From positions 1 through 64,000 of the forward strand of contig NZ_PRDS01000002.1 of the NCBI RefSeq assembly GCF_002927635.1: 64,000 nt of DNA, read 5' to 3'. This document shows positions 15,306-25,053 of the stretch, in pieces (positions within the stretch are counted from its first letter, which is position 1; each line of letters opens with the position of its first letter). The notes beneath the pieces are model-generated. The model ran no database searches, was not told the DNA's origin, and was given only the letters and a program-made list of their open reading frames with translations. The position numbers and the translations under genes are program-made. This DNA comes from Albidovulum inexpectatum (lineage in GTDB: Bacteria; Pseudomonadota; Alphaproteobacteria; Rhodobacterales; Rhodobacteraceae).

Positions 15306-16868
15306 TCATTCCAGTTCGATGGTTCCGGGCGGTTTGGACGTGACGTCATACATGACGCGGTTGATGCCTGGCACCTCGTTGATGATGCGCGTCGCGGTTT
15401 CGCCCAGGAAGTCGTGGCTGAACGGATAGTAATCCGCGGTCATGCCATCGACCGAGGTCACGGCGCGCAGCGCAAGCGCATAGTCATAGGTGCGCCCGTC
15501 ACCCATCACGCCGACCGTGCGCACCGGCAGGATGGCGGCAAATGCCTGCCAGATCTCGTCATAAAGACCATGCTTGCGGATCTGGTCGATATAGATCGCA
15601 TCGGCCTTGCGCAGGATGTCCAGCTTTTCGCGCGTGATCTCGCCGGGACAGCGGATCGCCAGACCCGGGCCGGGGAAGGGATGGCGGCGGATGAAGCTTT
15701 CGGGCAGACCCAGTTCGCGGCCAAGCGCGCGGACCTCGTCCTTGAACAGCTCGCGCAGCGGTTCGACCAGCTTCAGCCCCATCTTTTCGGGCAGCCCGCC
15801 GACATTGTGATGGCTCTTGATCGTGACCGAAGGCCCGCCCGAGAAGCTGACCGATTCGATCACATCCGGATACAGCGTGCCCTGCGCCAGGAACTCGGCC
15901 CCCTCGATCTTGGCGGCCTCGCGCTGGAAGACGTCGATGAAGAGCTTCCCGATCGTCTTGCGCTTCACCTCGGGGTCCGAAACGCCCTCGAGCGCGCTCA
16001 GGAACAGCTCGGATTCATCGGCGTGGATGAGCGGGATGTTGTAGTGGTCGCGGAACATCGAGACCACTTCCTCGGCCTCGCCCAGCCGCAGCAGTCCGTG
16101 ATCGACGAAGACACAGGTCAGCTGATCTCCGATCGCCTGATGGATCAGCACCGCCGTGACCGAGGAGTCGACTCCGCCCGACAATCCGCAGATCACGCGC
16201 TTGTCACCGACCTGGGCGCGGATCTTCTCGATCGCGTCCTCGCGGAATGACGCCATCGTCCAGTCGCCCACGAATCCCGCGATGCGCACGAAATTCTCGA
16301 GCAGTTTCGTTCCCTTCGGCGTGTGGTGCACCTCGGGGTGGAACTGCACGGCAAAGAAGCGGCGTGCGGGGTCGGCCGTGATCGCATAGGGCGCGCCGGG
16401 CGAGGTGGCCAGAACCTGGAACCCCGGCGCCAGTTTCGACACGTGATCACCGTGGCTCATCCAGACCTGCTCGCGCCCATCCTCGGTGAACCAGCCGTCA
16501 AGAATTTCGTGGCGATGTTCTGTCGGGGTCACGAAGGCGCGGCCGAATTCGGCGGTGCCATGGCCGCGTTCCACCCTGCCGCCCAGGCAATGCATCATCA
16601 CCTGCTGGCCATAGCAGATGCCCAGGATCGGCACGCCCAGTTCGAAGACCGAGGCCGGCGGCATGGGCGCCCCTTCGGCAAAGACCGAGGCCGGGCCGCC
16701 CGAGAAGATGACGGCCTGCGGCGCGAAGCTTTTCAGAAAGGCGTCGTCCACCCGGTTGAAGGGGTGGATTTCGCAATAGACCTTCAGCTCGCGCAGGCGG
16801 CGGGCGATCAGCTGCGTGACCTGGCTGCCAAAGTCGATGATGAGGAGGCGTTGATGCGCATGTGTCAT
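15306..16868 (-). CDS. guaA: GMP synthase (glutamine-hydrolysing)
   Basis: Converts XMP to GMP with glutamine-derived ammonia. The 520-residue protein has an N-terminal class I glutamine amidotransferase (nucleophile Cys in GICYGQQVM, His/Glu in QFHPEVHHT). An ATP-pyrophosphatase domain follows ([13 protein letters not shown]), then the C-terminal dimerisation domain ending in the conserved [11 protein letters not shown]. Single-gene unit upstream of typA. Confidence 0.97.
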   Translation of the reverse strand: MTHAHQRLLIIDFGSQVTQLIARRLRELKVYCEIHPFNRVDDAFLKSFAPQAVIFSGGPASVFAEGAPMPPASVFELGVPILGICYGQQVMMHCLGGRVERGHGTAEFGRAFVTPTEHRHEILDGWFTEDGREQVWMSHGDHVSKLAPGFQVLATSPGAPYAITADPARRFFAVQFHPEVHHTPKGTKLLENFVRIAGFVGDWTMASFREDAIEKIRAQVGDKRVICGLSGGVDSSVTAVLIHQAIGDQLTCVFVDHGLLRLGEAEEVVSMFRDHYNIPLIHADESELFLSALEGVSDPEVKRKTIGKLFIDVFQREAAKIEGAEFLAQGTLYPDVIESVSFSGGPSVTIKSHHNVGGLPEKMGLKLVEPLRELFKDEVRALGRELGLPESFIRRHPFPGPGLAIRCPGEITREKLDILRKADAIYIDQIRKHGLYDEIWQAFAAILPVRTVGVMGDGRTYDYALALRAVTSVDGMTADYYPFSHDFLGETATRIINEVPGINRVMYDVTSKPPGTIELE

Positions 16869-16941
16869 GGGCGCGGAATATTGCCTGATTTGCGTTTCTG
16901 CAAGCGCCTTGGTCGCGCAATGCGCCGGGCGTCCGTATTTT

Positions 16942-18120
16942 TCACGCCAGCAGTCCCAGCGTCCGGCGAAACGATTGCTCGGTCAGGCGCGCGGCCTTGT
17001 CCCAGCCGAACTGGCCTGCCCGGGCAAAGGCATTGCGCCGCAAAGTTGCGCCAAGGCCGGGCTCGGACAGCAGACGGATGGCCTGTGCCGCAAGGGCGTG
17101 CGGATCGGTCGGGTCGAAGAACAGGCCGGCATCGCCCACGACCTCGGGCAGGCTGCCCCGATCGGATGCCAGAACGGGCGTGCCGCAGGACATGGCTTCC
17201 AGAGCGGGCAGACCGAAGCCTTCCCACAGCGATGGCATGACAAGCGCGTCGGCGATGGCCAAAAGACCGGCCATGTCGGGGTCCGAAAGCTCGCCCGCAA
17301 AGACAATGCGGTCCGAGCTGCGCGCGTCACGGCGGGCGGCGTCCTGCAGATCCGCGATATTGTCCCAAAATCGTGCGCCGGTCGTCCGGCCGACGATGAC
17401 CAGCCGCGTGCGTGGCGCATGCGAAAGGATTTCCGGCATGGCCCGGATCAGGCTGACGACATTCTTGTGCCGGTTGAACCCGCCGACATAGACCAGCAGA
17501 CGATCCCGGGGATCGATACCATGGTGGCGCCTGATGTCCTCGGCCCGCCGAGGATCGTCGAGGGGCGCGAAGACAGGCTGGGCGCCTTCGGTCGTCACGT
17601 CGATCCGGTCCCGTGGAACAGAAAGCATCCGGGCGATATCGCGGGCCGAGCTTTCCGAAACGGTCAGGATTCGCCGGGCCTGCCGGCGCGCAAGCCAGCC
17701 CTTGGCACGCCACAGCAGGTGGTTGCGCCGGGTGGGAAACACCAGGTCCGGGAAACGTTCGGGAATCGTGTCATGGATGCAGACCAGCGCCGGGATCCTG
17801 CCAAGAACGGGAAAGAAGGAATAGCTTGCCGGAAAGAACAGCAGGTCGGGCCGCAGTCGGGCCGCACGACGTGCCAATGTCAGCAGGTCGGCCCCGCGCC
17901 GCGCCGAATCCCCCGAGGCGGACTCCGCCATGCTGTGAGACGCGCCAGCCACGACGACATCGATACCGTCGGGCAGGGGGCGTTCAGGCGGGCGGTCGCA
18001 GATCAGGGTATAGCGAAATCCGGCATCCCGCGCGGCAAGGGCACCGACCAGACTGCGGGTGAAGCGCCCAAAGCCCCGTTCGTTGTCCCAGCTTTGCCCA
18101 TCCAGCCCGACATGGATCAT
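16942..18120 (-). CDS. glycosyltransferase family 4 (GT-B fold)
   Basis: A 392-residue GT-B glycosyltransferase with the nucleotide-sugar binding C-terminal domain: [21 protein letters not shown] carries the E-x7-E-type motif, followed by [10 protein letters not shown]. The acceptor is unknown; cell-surface polysaccharide synthesis is the usual role. The ATG at 18120 with AAGGGGG upstream is preferred over the in-frame start at 18174. It is divergent from a second GT4 gene, suggesting a small surface-glycan locus. Confidence 0.85.
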   Translation of the reverse strand: MIHVGLDGQSWDNERGFGRFTRSLVGALAARDAGFRYTLICDRPPERPLPDGIDVVVAGASHSMAESASGDSARRGADLLTLARRAARLRPDLLFFPASYSFFPVLGRIPALVCIHDTIPERFPDLVFPTRRNHLLWRAKGWLARRQARRILTVSESSARDIARMLSVPRDRIDVTTEGAQPVFAPLDDPRRAEDIRRHHGIDPRDRLLVYVGGFNRHKNVVSLIRAMPEILSHAPRTRLVIVGRTTGARFWDNIADLQDAARRDARSSDRIVFAGELSDPDMAGLLAIADALVMPSLWEGFGLPALEAMSCGTPVLASDRGSLPEVVGDAGLFFDPTDPHALAAQAIRLLSEPGLGATLRRNAFARAGQFGWDKAARLTEQSFRRTLGLLA

Positions 18121-18257
18121 GCGCCACCCCCTTGCCACGAACCAAGTCGTAACCCGCTGTTGCGCCTGCGTCACCCGGTTTGGTCGGCCTTGGCGCTTTC
18201 ATTGCCGCGCCGCTCGTGTAGGCTGAAGCCGTATTTGACCCCAAAGGCCTTGTTTCG

Positions 18258-19412
18258 ATGACGGATACCCGCCCGCTTCATGTGCTCGAAATGCAGACCC
18301 AGTTTGGCGTGGGCGGGATCACCCGCCATGTCCTGTCGCTGACGGACTGGCTGCGCGGGCAGGGGCACCGCGTCACGCTTGGCGGCTCGCCCGCTGCATG
18401 GGCCGGTCCGGACGATCAGCCCGATTACCTGGATCTGCCGACCCGCGCGGTTTCGGGCGAGGGGGGCGGGATGCCCAGGCGGATGGTGGCGGTCGCCCGA
18501 TCGGTCTGGCGCCTGCGCGCCTGGCTGAAGGCCAATCCGGTCGATGTGATCCACGCCCATGAATCCGCGCCCGCCCTGGTCGCCAACCTTGCCCGCAAGG
18601 GCCTGGGCGTTCCGCTGATCGTGACCTATCACGGCTCTGAACCCGAACGCATCGCGGCCTTTGGCCGGATCGCGCGCGGGGCCGATCTGGTCATCACGCC
18701 GTCATACAATTCGGCGGCGGATTTGCAGCGGATCGGCGGCGTGGATCCGACGCGGCTCACGGTTCTGGGGCTGGGCGTGCCCGCGGCCCCGTGCGACCCG
18801 CCGCAAGAGGTCGCTGCGTTGCGCCAAAGGCTGCTTGCAGGCGGTGATCGGTTGGTGATGACCCTTGCACGTCTGGAGCGGCAAAAGGGTATCGATGTGC
18901 TGATCAGGGTTGCCGCGCGTCTGGCGGGGTCGCACCCCGGCTGGCGTTTCGCCGTGGCCGGAGACGGCGTGGACGAGGCGCGGTTGAAGACCCAGGCCCG
19001 CGAGGCGGGAGTCGCGGACCGGGTCATCTTTCTGGGTCGGGTCGAGAGGCCACACCTGTATCTTCGCGCGGCCGACCTGTTCCTGCTGACCTCACGTTGG
19101 GAAGCCCTGCCGTTCACCATCGTCGAGGCGTTCCAGGCCGGCATTCCGGCGGTTGCGACGGCCTGTTCCGGCGTCGTCGAGCTGATCGACGACACTGTTG
19201 GCGCGGTCGTGCCGATCGGCGATGTCGAGGCGATCGCCCAGGCCGTCCGCCGTATCCTTGCGGACGAGACGCTGCGATCGGACATGGCCCGGCGCGCCCT
19301 GCAGCGGGCCGCCGAGCCGCGTTTCGACCCCGATTGGGTCCATGCCCAGTTCGTTCAGACCTATCGCAGGCTGGCCGATGGGCGGGCAGGGGCGTGGAAT
19401 CCCGACCCCTGA
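18258..19412 (+). CDS. glycosyltransferase family 4
   Basis: A 384-residue GT-B enzyme. The N-terminal half shows the glycine-rich VGGITRHVLSL acceptor-side motif and IHAHESAPALVANLA. The C-terminal half shows LARLERQKGIDVLI, FLGRVERPHLYLRAADLF and SRWEALPFTIVEAFQAGIPAVAT, the signature for nucleotide-sugar binding. The substrate cannot be told from sequence. It is divergent from the neighbouring glycosyltransferase at 16942-18120, with a 137-bp shared upstream region. Confidence 0.87.
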   Translation: MTDTRPLHVLEMQTQFGVGGITRHVLSLTDWLRGQGHRVTLGGSPAAWAGPDDQPDYLDLPTRAVSGEGGGMPRRMVAVARSVWRLRAWLKANPVDVIHAHESAPALVANLARKGLGVPLIVTYHGSEPERIAAFGRIARGADLVITPSYNSAADLQRIGGVDPTRLTVLGLGVPAAPCDPPQEVAALRQRLLAGGDRLVMTLARLERQKGIDVLIRVAARLAGSHPGWRFAVAGDGVDEARLKTQAREAGVADRVIFLGRVERPHLYLRAADLFLLTSRWEALPFTIVEAFQAGIPAVATACSGVVELIDDTVGAVVPIGDVEAIAQAVRRILADETLRSDMARRALQRAAEPRFDPDWVHAQFVQTYRRLADGRAGAWNPDP

Positions 19413-19416
19413 AGCA

Positions 19417-20082
19417 TCATAGCTCCTCGATGATCGCGTTTTCGGGCAGACGGGACTTGGGCAGAAAGCGATTGTAATCCGCCTTTGGGTCGGAATAGCC
19501 CAAAGCCACCGCCAGGCGGCTGCGATAGCCCTTTTCGCGCAGCCCGAACTCGGCGTCCAGAATTTCGGTATCCACGCCTTCCATGGGCGTTGCATCAATG
19601 CCAAGCGCGGCAACACCCAGCAGGAAATGGCCCAGGTTCAGATACAGCTGCCGGGTCATCCATTCCTCGCCGTCGCCGATCTGGTCCTGGTGGACGCCGA
19701 CAAAGAAGCTGCGCCCGGCATGCATCTGCTGCTTGCGGTCATCGTCGCCGCCAAACCGGCCGTCGGCCTCTTCCTGGGCAAGGATGCGCTTCAGATAGGT
19801 TTCGTCGGCATGCACAAGGCTGGCGAATACCACGACATGCGAGGCCGTCCGGATCGGCACGGTATTGAATGGATACCGTTCCTCGGCCGCCCTGGCGACA
19901 CGCGCCTTGGCCTCATCCGTGGCGGCGATCACGAAATGCCACGGCTGCAGATTGACCGAAGACGGTGCAAGGCGAAGCAGCGCGCGAACCTTTTCCATGT
20001 CCGCGTCAGAGATGCGCCGATCGGGCAAATAGGCTTTCGCGGTATGGCGCTGGCGGGCGAAATCGGTGATATGGATGGTCAT
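19417..20082 (-). CDS. NAD(P)H nitroreductase, NfsB-like
   Basis: A 221-residue FMN-dependent oxidoreductase of the nitroreductase fold, similar to oxygen-insensitive nitroreductase/dihydropteridine reductase NfsB. Visible features are the N-terminal ARQRHTAKAY FMN-phosphate motif, the PSSVNLQPWHFVIA segment and the C-terminal ALGYSDPKADYN. The ATG at 20082 follows AAGGAGAC at suitable spacing; a GTG one codon earlier is an alternative. The natural substrate is unknown. Confidence 0.88.
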   Translation of the reverse strand: MTIHITDFARQRHTAKAYLPDRRISDADMEKVRALLRLAPSSVNLQPWHFVIAATDEAKARVARAAEERYPFNTVPIRTASHVVVFASLVHADETYLKRILAQEEADGRFGGDDDRKQQMHAGRSFFVGVHQDQIGDGEEWMTRQLYLNLGHFLLGVAALGIDATPMEGVDTEILDAEFGLREKGYRSRLAVALGYSDPKADYNRFLPKSRLPENAIIEEL

Positions 20083-20180
20083 CACTGTCTCCTTGTTTCT
20101 GCGCAGAAGGAGTTAGGGGCTGCGCGGAAAATCTGCAGCCCGTTCAATGCAATGCGGCCATGCGCGAAGGGAATGCCTGA

Positions 20181-20462
20181 ATGACGCCGACGGTTCTTTG
20201 GCGCGAAGATCTGGACGCGGTTGCCTTCGACGTGCCCGGCCACGATGCGTCATGCGTGATGCACCGGCGTGCCTTTCGCGTCATCATGCCGACACCCGAC
20301 CCGCAATCCTGCATCGATTTCGTGTTGCGCAATGCCGACGCCTTTCTTCTGGCCGCGCGCGCCAAGATCAAGCGCGAGGCGCTGCCGAAGGGTCGGAACC
20401 TGCATATCAACAGCCGCGATCTGCGGCGCGCTCTGGATGCTCTGGGCCGGGGCGACGGGTAG
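20181..20462 (+). CDS. small hypothetical protein (possibly DUF1488-like)
   Basis: A 93-residue soluble protein with ordinary composition and alternating hydrophobic pattern. It has one Cys in ASCVMHRRAF, a PDPQSCIDFVLRNADAF helix and a basic C-terminal half. The layout (strand, Cys-containing strand, helix with an AF/A-x-I pattern) loosely recalls the DUF1488 family, but I cannot confirm it. AAGGGA lies about 10 bases before the ATG. The last 213 bp are antisense to the extended 3' end of the histidine kinase gene on the other strand, so at least one of the two reading frames there is not under normal protein constraint. Confidence 0.5.
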   Translation: MTPTVLWREDLDAVAFDVPGHDASCVMHRRAFRVIMPTPDPQSCIDFVLRNADAFLLAARAKIKREALPKGRNLHINSRDLRRALDALGRGDG

Positions 20463-21821
20463 CACAAGGCTTGCGCGCAGGCCCGGCCGATTGTCTTCCA
20501 GCACCAGCCTGCCGCCATGGGCGCGCGCGATCGCATCGACCAAAGCCAGGCCAAGGCCATTGCCGGGCGTGGCGCGACTGCGCTCCAGCCGGTAAAGCCG
20601 CCGCGTGACCCTGGGCCGCTCGGCTTCGGGAATGCCCGGCCCGTGATCGGCAACGACCAAGGCGATTTCCGACGCACCTTGTTGCAACCTTATCTCGATC
20701 GGCGTTCCCTGCGGCGTGTGGCGCAGGGCGTTCTCGATCAGGTTCGAAAGCGCCTGCGAGATCAACGTCCTGTGGGCATGCACGACCACGGCGCCTTCGG
20801 GCAGGGCGGCGGTCAGGACATGCCCGCCATCTTCGGCGCTTGGGGCGTAGAGTTCGGCCAGTTCCCTGCAAAGCGCGACCAGATCGACCGGTTCGAATGC
20901 GTCCCGCGCGCTGCCGCCTTCGATCTGCGCGATCTGCAGCAGGGCGCGAAACATGGCGATGGCGCTGTCGGCTTCATCCTGCGCGCGACGGGCAAGATCG
21001 TGGGCCGGGGCGTCTTCGGGCAGCTGAGCGGCCAGATCCTGCAGGGTAACGCTCAACCGCTGCAGCGGTGTGCGCAGGTCATGGGCAATGTCCGCCGATA
21101 CCTGGCGCAGGGCCTCGGTCGCGGATTGCTGGGCCTCGGCCATGCGGTTGATCTGGGCTGCGATTCGGGTCAGGTCGTCGGCGTCTTGCAGATCGGCGTT
21201 GTTCACGGGCAAGCGGGCGGCCAGATCGCCGCGGGTCAGGGCGTCCAGCACCGACTCGATCCGCGCCACGCGCCGTTCCGCCCGCCGTGCCAGCCAGACA
21301 CCCGCGCCCAGCGACAGCGCCGCGCTGGGCACCAGGCTGAGCGCCAGCAGCCAAAGGAAGGTGCGCCGCAGTTCGGCCAGGGGCGTTCGGCTTTCGGCAA
21401 TCACAAGGATGCCGCCGGCCAGGGGTTGCACCAGCGGCAGATAGCCGTCGGGCGACAGCGGGCGACCTTCGGGCTGGGCGCTGATCTCGACCCCGTCGCG
21501 GGCCAGACGTGCCTGCGCGTTGCCCGTCACCCGTCCGTCCGGAGCAATATAGGCAAAGACCCGGCGCGCGGGGTCGGCGGCTGCGGCCTCGGCGGCGACA
21601 AGTATTTCGGCCGCGCGCGGGGATGCCACGACCTCGAAGCCCGCTAGGTGCTGGCGCAGATCGGCCTGCATGCGATCCACGAGTTCCGCGCGCAGCGACA
21701 GATAGGCAAGGCCCAGGGTCACGAGGTGGACAACGGCAAAGACCGCGACCAGCGCAAGCGCCAGCCGGACCGGCGTCGAGCGCAGCGCCCGCGAGAATGC
21801 CTTGCCTGCCCGCTCAGCCAT
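20250..21821 (-). CDS. two-component sensor histidine kinase with a run-on C-terminal tail
   Basis: A membrane sensor kinase partner of the upstream OmpR-type regulator. TM1 is near 18-40, a periplasmic domain runs about 45-150, TM2 near 154-178 is followed by HAMP. The HisKA motif is SADIAHDLRTPLQRL with phospho-acceptor His247. The HATPase domain has the N-box (NLIENALRHTP), G1 (DHGPGIP) and G2 (GNGLGLALV). The conserved kinase fold ends at about residue 455 (ASLVLP), but the frame continues 68 residues to the stop at 20250. That tail lacks family features and is antisense to the small + strand gene. The start overlaps the regulator stop by 8 bp. Confidence 0.88.
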   Translation of the reverse strand: MAERAGKAFSRALRSTPVRLALALVAVFAVVHLVTLGLAYLSLRAELVDRMQADLRQHLAGFEVVASPRAAEILVAAEAAAADPARRVFAYIAPDGRVTGNAQARLARDGVEISAQPEGRPLSPDGYLPLVQPLAGGILVIAESRTPLAELRRTFLWLLALSLVPSAALSLGAGVWLARRAERRVARIESVLDALTRGDLAARLPVNNADLQDADDLTRIAAQINRMAEAQQSATEALRQVSADIAHDLRTPLQRLSVTLQDLAAQLPEDAPAHDLARRAQDEADSAIAMFRALLQIAQIEGGSARDAFEPVDLVALCRELAELYAPSAEDGGHVLTAALPEGAVVVHAHRTLISQALSNLIENALRHTPQGTPIEIRLQQGASEIALVVADHGPGIPEAERPRVTRRLYRLERSRATPGNGLGLALVDAIARAHGGRLVLEDNRPGLRASLVLPVAPAQSIQSAPQIAAVDMQVPTLRQRLALDLGARGQKKGVGIAQHEIDAGLRVGCRHDDAKGTPVHHA

Positions 21822-22488
21822 CGATCCGGTATCCCGCGCCGCGCACGGTCTGGATCAGCTCGCGGTCGAATGGCTTGTCCACCTTGGCCCGCAGGCGGCT
21901 GACCTGCGTTTCGACCACGTTCGTCTGGGGGTCGAAATGCAGGTTCCACACGGACTCCAGAAGCATCGTGCGCGTCACGACGCGACCCTTGTTCCGCAAC
22001 AGGTATTCCAGCAGCGCAAATTCCCGCGGCAACAGGTCGATGCGTTGTCCCGCCCGTGTGACCTTGCGCGCGACCAGATCCATCTCCAGGTCGGCCGCGC
22101 GCAGCACGGTCTCGCGCATCGGCTGGCCGGCCCGGCGCCGGGCCAGGGCCGCGACGCGCGCGGACAATTCGCCAAAGACAAACGGCTTGACCAGGTAGTC
22201 GTCGCCGCCCGCGCGCAGCCCTTCGATCCGGTCGTCCACGCCGCCCAGCGCCGTCAGGAACAGCGCCGGAGTTTCGACCCTTGCCGAACGCAGCGCCCGG
22301 ATCAGGGACAACCCATCCAGCCCCGGCAACATGCGGTCCACGATCAGCACATCATAGCTGCCGTTCATCGCCTGCACCAACCCTTCGCGCCCGTCGGCAA
22401 GATGATCGACGACGTGGCCTTCCTCGCTCAGCCCGCGCCGAACCCAGTCGGCCGTGGTCTTGTCGTCCTCGATCAGCAGGATCTTCAT
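21814..22488 (-). CDS. OmpR/PhoB-family response regulator
   Basis: A 224-residue two-domain regulator. The receiver domain has the acidic pair near the N terminus (IEDD), phospho-acceptor Asp in VLIVDRMLPG, Thr in LTALG and Lys in LVKPF. The C-terminal winged-helix DNA-binding domain (about 130-220) ends RTVRGAGYRIDG. The ATG at 22488 gives MKILLIEDD; upstream in-frame starts add no homology. It is first in a regulator-kinase operon and divergent from a DegP-like protease gene, which it may regulate. Confidence 0.92.
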   Translation of the reverse strand: MKILLIEDDKTTADWVRRGLSEEGHVVDHLADGREGLVQAMNGSYDVLIVDRMLPGLDGLSLIRALRSARVETPALFLTALGGVDDRIEGLRAGGDDYLVKPFVFGELSARVAALARRRAGQPMRETVLRAADLEMDLVARKVTRAGQRIDLLPREFALLEYLLRNKGRVVTRTMLLESVWNLHFDPQTNVVETQVSRLRAKVDKPFDRELIQTVRGAGYRIDG

Positions 22489-22645
22489 CATCCGTCCCGT
22501 CATTGCGCCCAAGCGCTAGGCCAATTCGTGCCGCGCCGCCACCGAGATGGAGAAAGATTGCAGATTTTCAATCCTGCCGAAGGGGCCGTGCAATCGGGAC
22601 AGCCTATCTGCTGAGCCGAGGCAAATTTCACTGCAGGAGGCAGGT

Positions 22646-23770
22646 ATGAAGGAACTGATGAAACATCGTATCTCGGCACTGGCCGTGGCGGCGATGCTGG
22701 GCGCGGGCATGATCGGGGCGGTCTCGCCCATCGCCGCGGTCCCGGCCTTTGCCGAAGCCGCGTCCGAAGGCTATGTCGATCTGGTCGAACAGGTTGCGCC
22801 CGCGGTCGTCTATATCGAGGTCACGCAGCGCGCCGATGTCGCGCAATTGCCCGATACTGCGCCGATCGAGGAATTCATGCGCCGCTTTGGCATGCCGGCC
22901 CCGATGCCGGGCATCCCGGGTCAGATCGGGCGCGAGATACGCGGAGTCGGAACGGGCTTCATCATCTCGCCCGACGGGCAGATCGTGACGAACGCCCATG
23001 TGGTAGACGGCGCGGACGAGGTGAAGGTGACGCTTGGCGATGGCCGCAGTTTCCAGGCCAGGATCGTCGGTGCCGATCCGGCGACGGACATCGCGCTGTT
23101 GCGCATCGATGCGGGTGAAGAGCTGCCGACAGTCCGGTTCGGCAATTCCGACGAACTCAAGGTCGGTCAGCCCGTGGTTGCCATCGGCAACCCGTTCGGT
23201 CTGGGCAATTCGGTGACGGCCGGCATCGTCTCGGCGCTTGGGCGCGACATCAATTCGGGGCCGTTCGACAACTACATCCAGACGGATGCTGCCATCAACA
23301 AGGGCAATTCGGGTGGCCCGCTGTTCAACACGCGGGGTGAAGTCGTGGGAATCAACACCGCGATCTTTTCGCCCAGCGGCGGTTCGGTCGGGATCGGCTT
23401 TGCGGTTCCCGCCGAAACGGCCAAAAAGGTTGTCGCTGATCTGGCGGACGATGGCATGGTCGAGCGCGGCTGGCTGGGCGTCCAGATCCAGCCTGTCACC
23501 GAGGACATCGCCGCCGCGCTGGGCTTTGACCGGCCGAAGGGCGTGCTGATTGCGAATGTTGATCGCGACACGCCGGCGGACAAGGCCGGCATCATGCGCG
23601 GCGACATCGTCATGGCGGTCGACGGCGAAAAGGTCGATTCTCCGCGCGACCTGACACGCGCCATCGCCACCAGCGCACCGGGCAGCAAGGTCAGGATCGA
23701 ACTGCTGCGTGCGGGCGTCGAAAAGACGGTGGAAGTCACCTTGGGCAAGCGGCCCGAACAGGCGTCGTGA
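22646..23770 (+). CDS. periplasmic trypsin-like serine protease, DegP/DegQ type with one PDZ
   Basis: A secreted envelope-quality protease, 374 residues. A signal peptide spans roughly residues 1-38 (cleavage near AFAEA). The catalytic triad is visible: His118 in TNAHVVDG, Asp148 in ATDIALLRI and Ser222 in NKGNSGGPLF. A single C-terminal PDZ domain (about 275-370) makes it the short DegS/HhoB-like layout and not two-PDZ DegP. The start at 22646 has AGGAGG nine bases upstream. It is divergent from a two-component system and ends in a perfect terminator, so it is its own unit. A role in handling misfolded periplasmic proteins fits the neighbouring quality-control genes. Confidence 0.92.
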   Translation: MKELMKHRISALAVAAMLGAGMIGAVSPIAAVPAFAEAASEGYVDLVEQVAPAVVYIEVTQRADVAQLPDTAPIEEFMRRFGMPAPMPGIPGQIGREIRGVGTGFIISPDGQIVTNAHVVDGADEVKVTLGDGRSFQARIVGADPATDIALLRIDAGEELPTVRFGNSDELKVGQPVVAIGNPFGLGNSVTAGIVSALGRDINSGPFDNYIQTDAAINKGNSGGPLFNTRGEVVGINTAIFSPSGGSVGIGFAVPAETAKKVVADLADDGMVERGWLGVQIQPVTEDIAAALGFDRPKGVLIANVDRDTPADKAGIMRGDIVMAVDGEKVDSPRDLTRAIATSAPGSKVRIELLRAGVEKTVEVTLGKRPEQAS

Positions 23771-23820
23771 CCGCCTGACACCATGGGCTGACATGATTGG
23801 GCGACATGCCCCATCCATCC

Positions 23821-23849
23821 GGGCGGAATGCGTGGCATTCCGCCCTTTT
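23821..23849 (+). terminator. terminator of the DegP-like gene
   Basis: GGGCGGAATGC (23821-23831) pairs perfectly with GCATTCCGCCC (23835-23845) around a GTG loop, followed by TTTTC. Confidence 0.88.
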
Positions 23850-23934
23850 CGTGCCTTGACGCGATAATCGTCCTGTGCCGAACGGGCCGCTTCGGCTATC
23901 CTGTCCGCAAAACACATGGGCAAACGGGCAGGAC

Positions 23935-25050
23935 ATGAACATTACACGACGCGCCTTCGGGCTTGGGCTGACGGTTGCGGGCCTTTCGGCCTGTTCTGGC
24001 GGCGGAGCGGTCAATCGGGCTGCGGATTACACCCGCAATCGTGGCTACGAGGCATGGCTGGAAGCATTTGCCGCCCGCGCGCGGCCCGAAGGAATAGACG
24101 ATCGAACCCTGCATTCGGCCCTTTCGCAGGCGACCTACCTTCCCGACGTGGTCGCGCTTGACCGCAATCAGGCCGAATTCACCCGGACGCTTGAAGATTA
24201 TCTGGCCACGGCCGTCTCGGACGAGCGGGTGGAAAAGGGCCGTGCGGCGCATGCGCGGCATCGCCGTACGCTTGACGCGATCGAGCGGCGGTTCGGGGTA
24301 AGCGCGCATATTGTCACGGCGGTCTGGGGGCTGGAAAGTTTCTATGGCGCCCGGCGGGGCGACATTCCCGTGATCTCATCGACCTCGACACTGGCCTATG
24401 ACGGGCGGCGCGGTGCCTTTTTCGAACGTCAACTGATCGCGGCGCTGCGGATCCTGCAGGCGGGCGATACCAATGCCGCGGGCCTGCGTGGCAGCTGGGC
24501 CGGGGCCATGGGGCATACGCAGTTCATGCCGACCTCCTACCTCGCCTATGCCGTTGACTTTACCGGCGACGGACGGCGCGACATCTGGGGCGACGACCCG
24601 ACCGATGCGCTGGCCTCGACCGCCGCCTATCTGGCCCGCAGCGGCTGGCGCACGGGCCTGCCCTGGGGGGGCGAAGAGGGCACGATTGCCGTTCAGGGAC
24701 GCAGGATCGAACCGCAGCCCGGCGGCCCGGGCTTTGTCGTGACGGCGAATTTCGACGCGATCAAGCGCTACAACAATTCCGATTTCTACGCGATCGCCGT
24801 CGGACATCTCGCCGATCGGATCGCGGGGGCAGGGCCGCTGCGCGGGTCTTTTCCGCCGGACGAATTCGGACTGACCCGCGCGGAACGCATCGCCCTGCAA
24901 CGCAGGCTTGCCCAGCTTGGGCACGATGTCGGCAAGCCCGACGGCCTGATCGGGGACCGTACGCGCGCGGCGATCTCTGCCTGGCAACGCAAGAACGGCT
25001 GGCCTGTCACCGGCCAGCCGTCAAAGGCCTTGCTGCGCGCCCTGGGATAG
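23935..25050 (+). CDS. lytic murein transglycosylase, MltB family, lipoprotein
   Basis: Cleaves peptidoglycan glycan strands with formation of 1,6-anhydro ends. The 371-residue protein starts with a twin-arginine-like/lipoprotein signal (ITRRAFGLGL, lipobox LSAC with Cys20). The SLT_2 (MltB-type) domain contains catalytic Glu134 in VWGLESFYG and the GAMGHTQFMPTSYL motif. A C-terminal peptidoglycan-binding domain (about 310-370, LAQLGHDVGKPDGLIGDRTRAAI) follows. The start ATG at 23935 has GGGCAGGAC upstream. It converges on the NDUFS4-like gene with only 3 bp between stops and no terminator visible. Confidence 0.92.
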   Translation: MNITRRAFGLGLTVAGLSACSGGGAVNRAADYTRNRGYEAWLEAFAARARPEGIDDRTLHSALSQATYLPDVVALDRNQAEFTRTLEDYLATAVSDERVEKGRAAHARHRRTLDAIERRFGVSAHIVTAVWGLESFYGARRGDIPVISSTSTLAYDGRRGAFFERQLIAALRILQAGDTNAAGLRGSWAGAMGHTQFMPTSYLAYAVDFTGDGRRDIWGDDPTDALASTAAYLARSGWRTGLPWGGEEGTIAVQGRRIEPQPGGPGFVVTANFDAIKRYNNSDFYAIAVGHLADRIAGAGPLRGSFPPDEFGLTRAERIALQRRLAQLGHDVGKPDGLIGDRTRAAISAWQRKNGWPVTGQPSKALLRALG

Positions 25051-25053
25051 GCG

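Noticed and set aside
13130-15343. A 737-codon plus-strand frame opposite typA and the SRAP gene
   Set aside because: Antisense to clearly conserved genes on the other strand.
22580-22610. CCTATCT before the DegP-like gene as an RpoH -10 element
   Set aside because: No CTTG-type -35 lies at the right distance.
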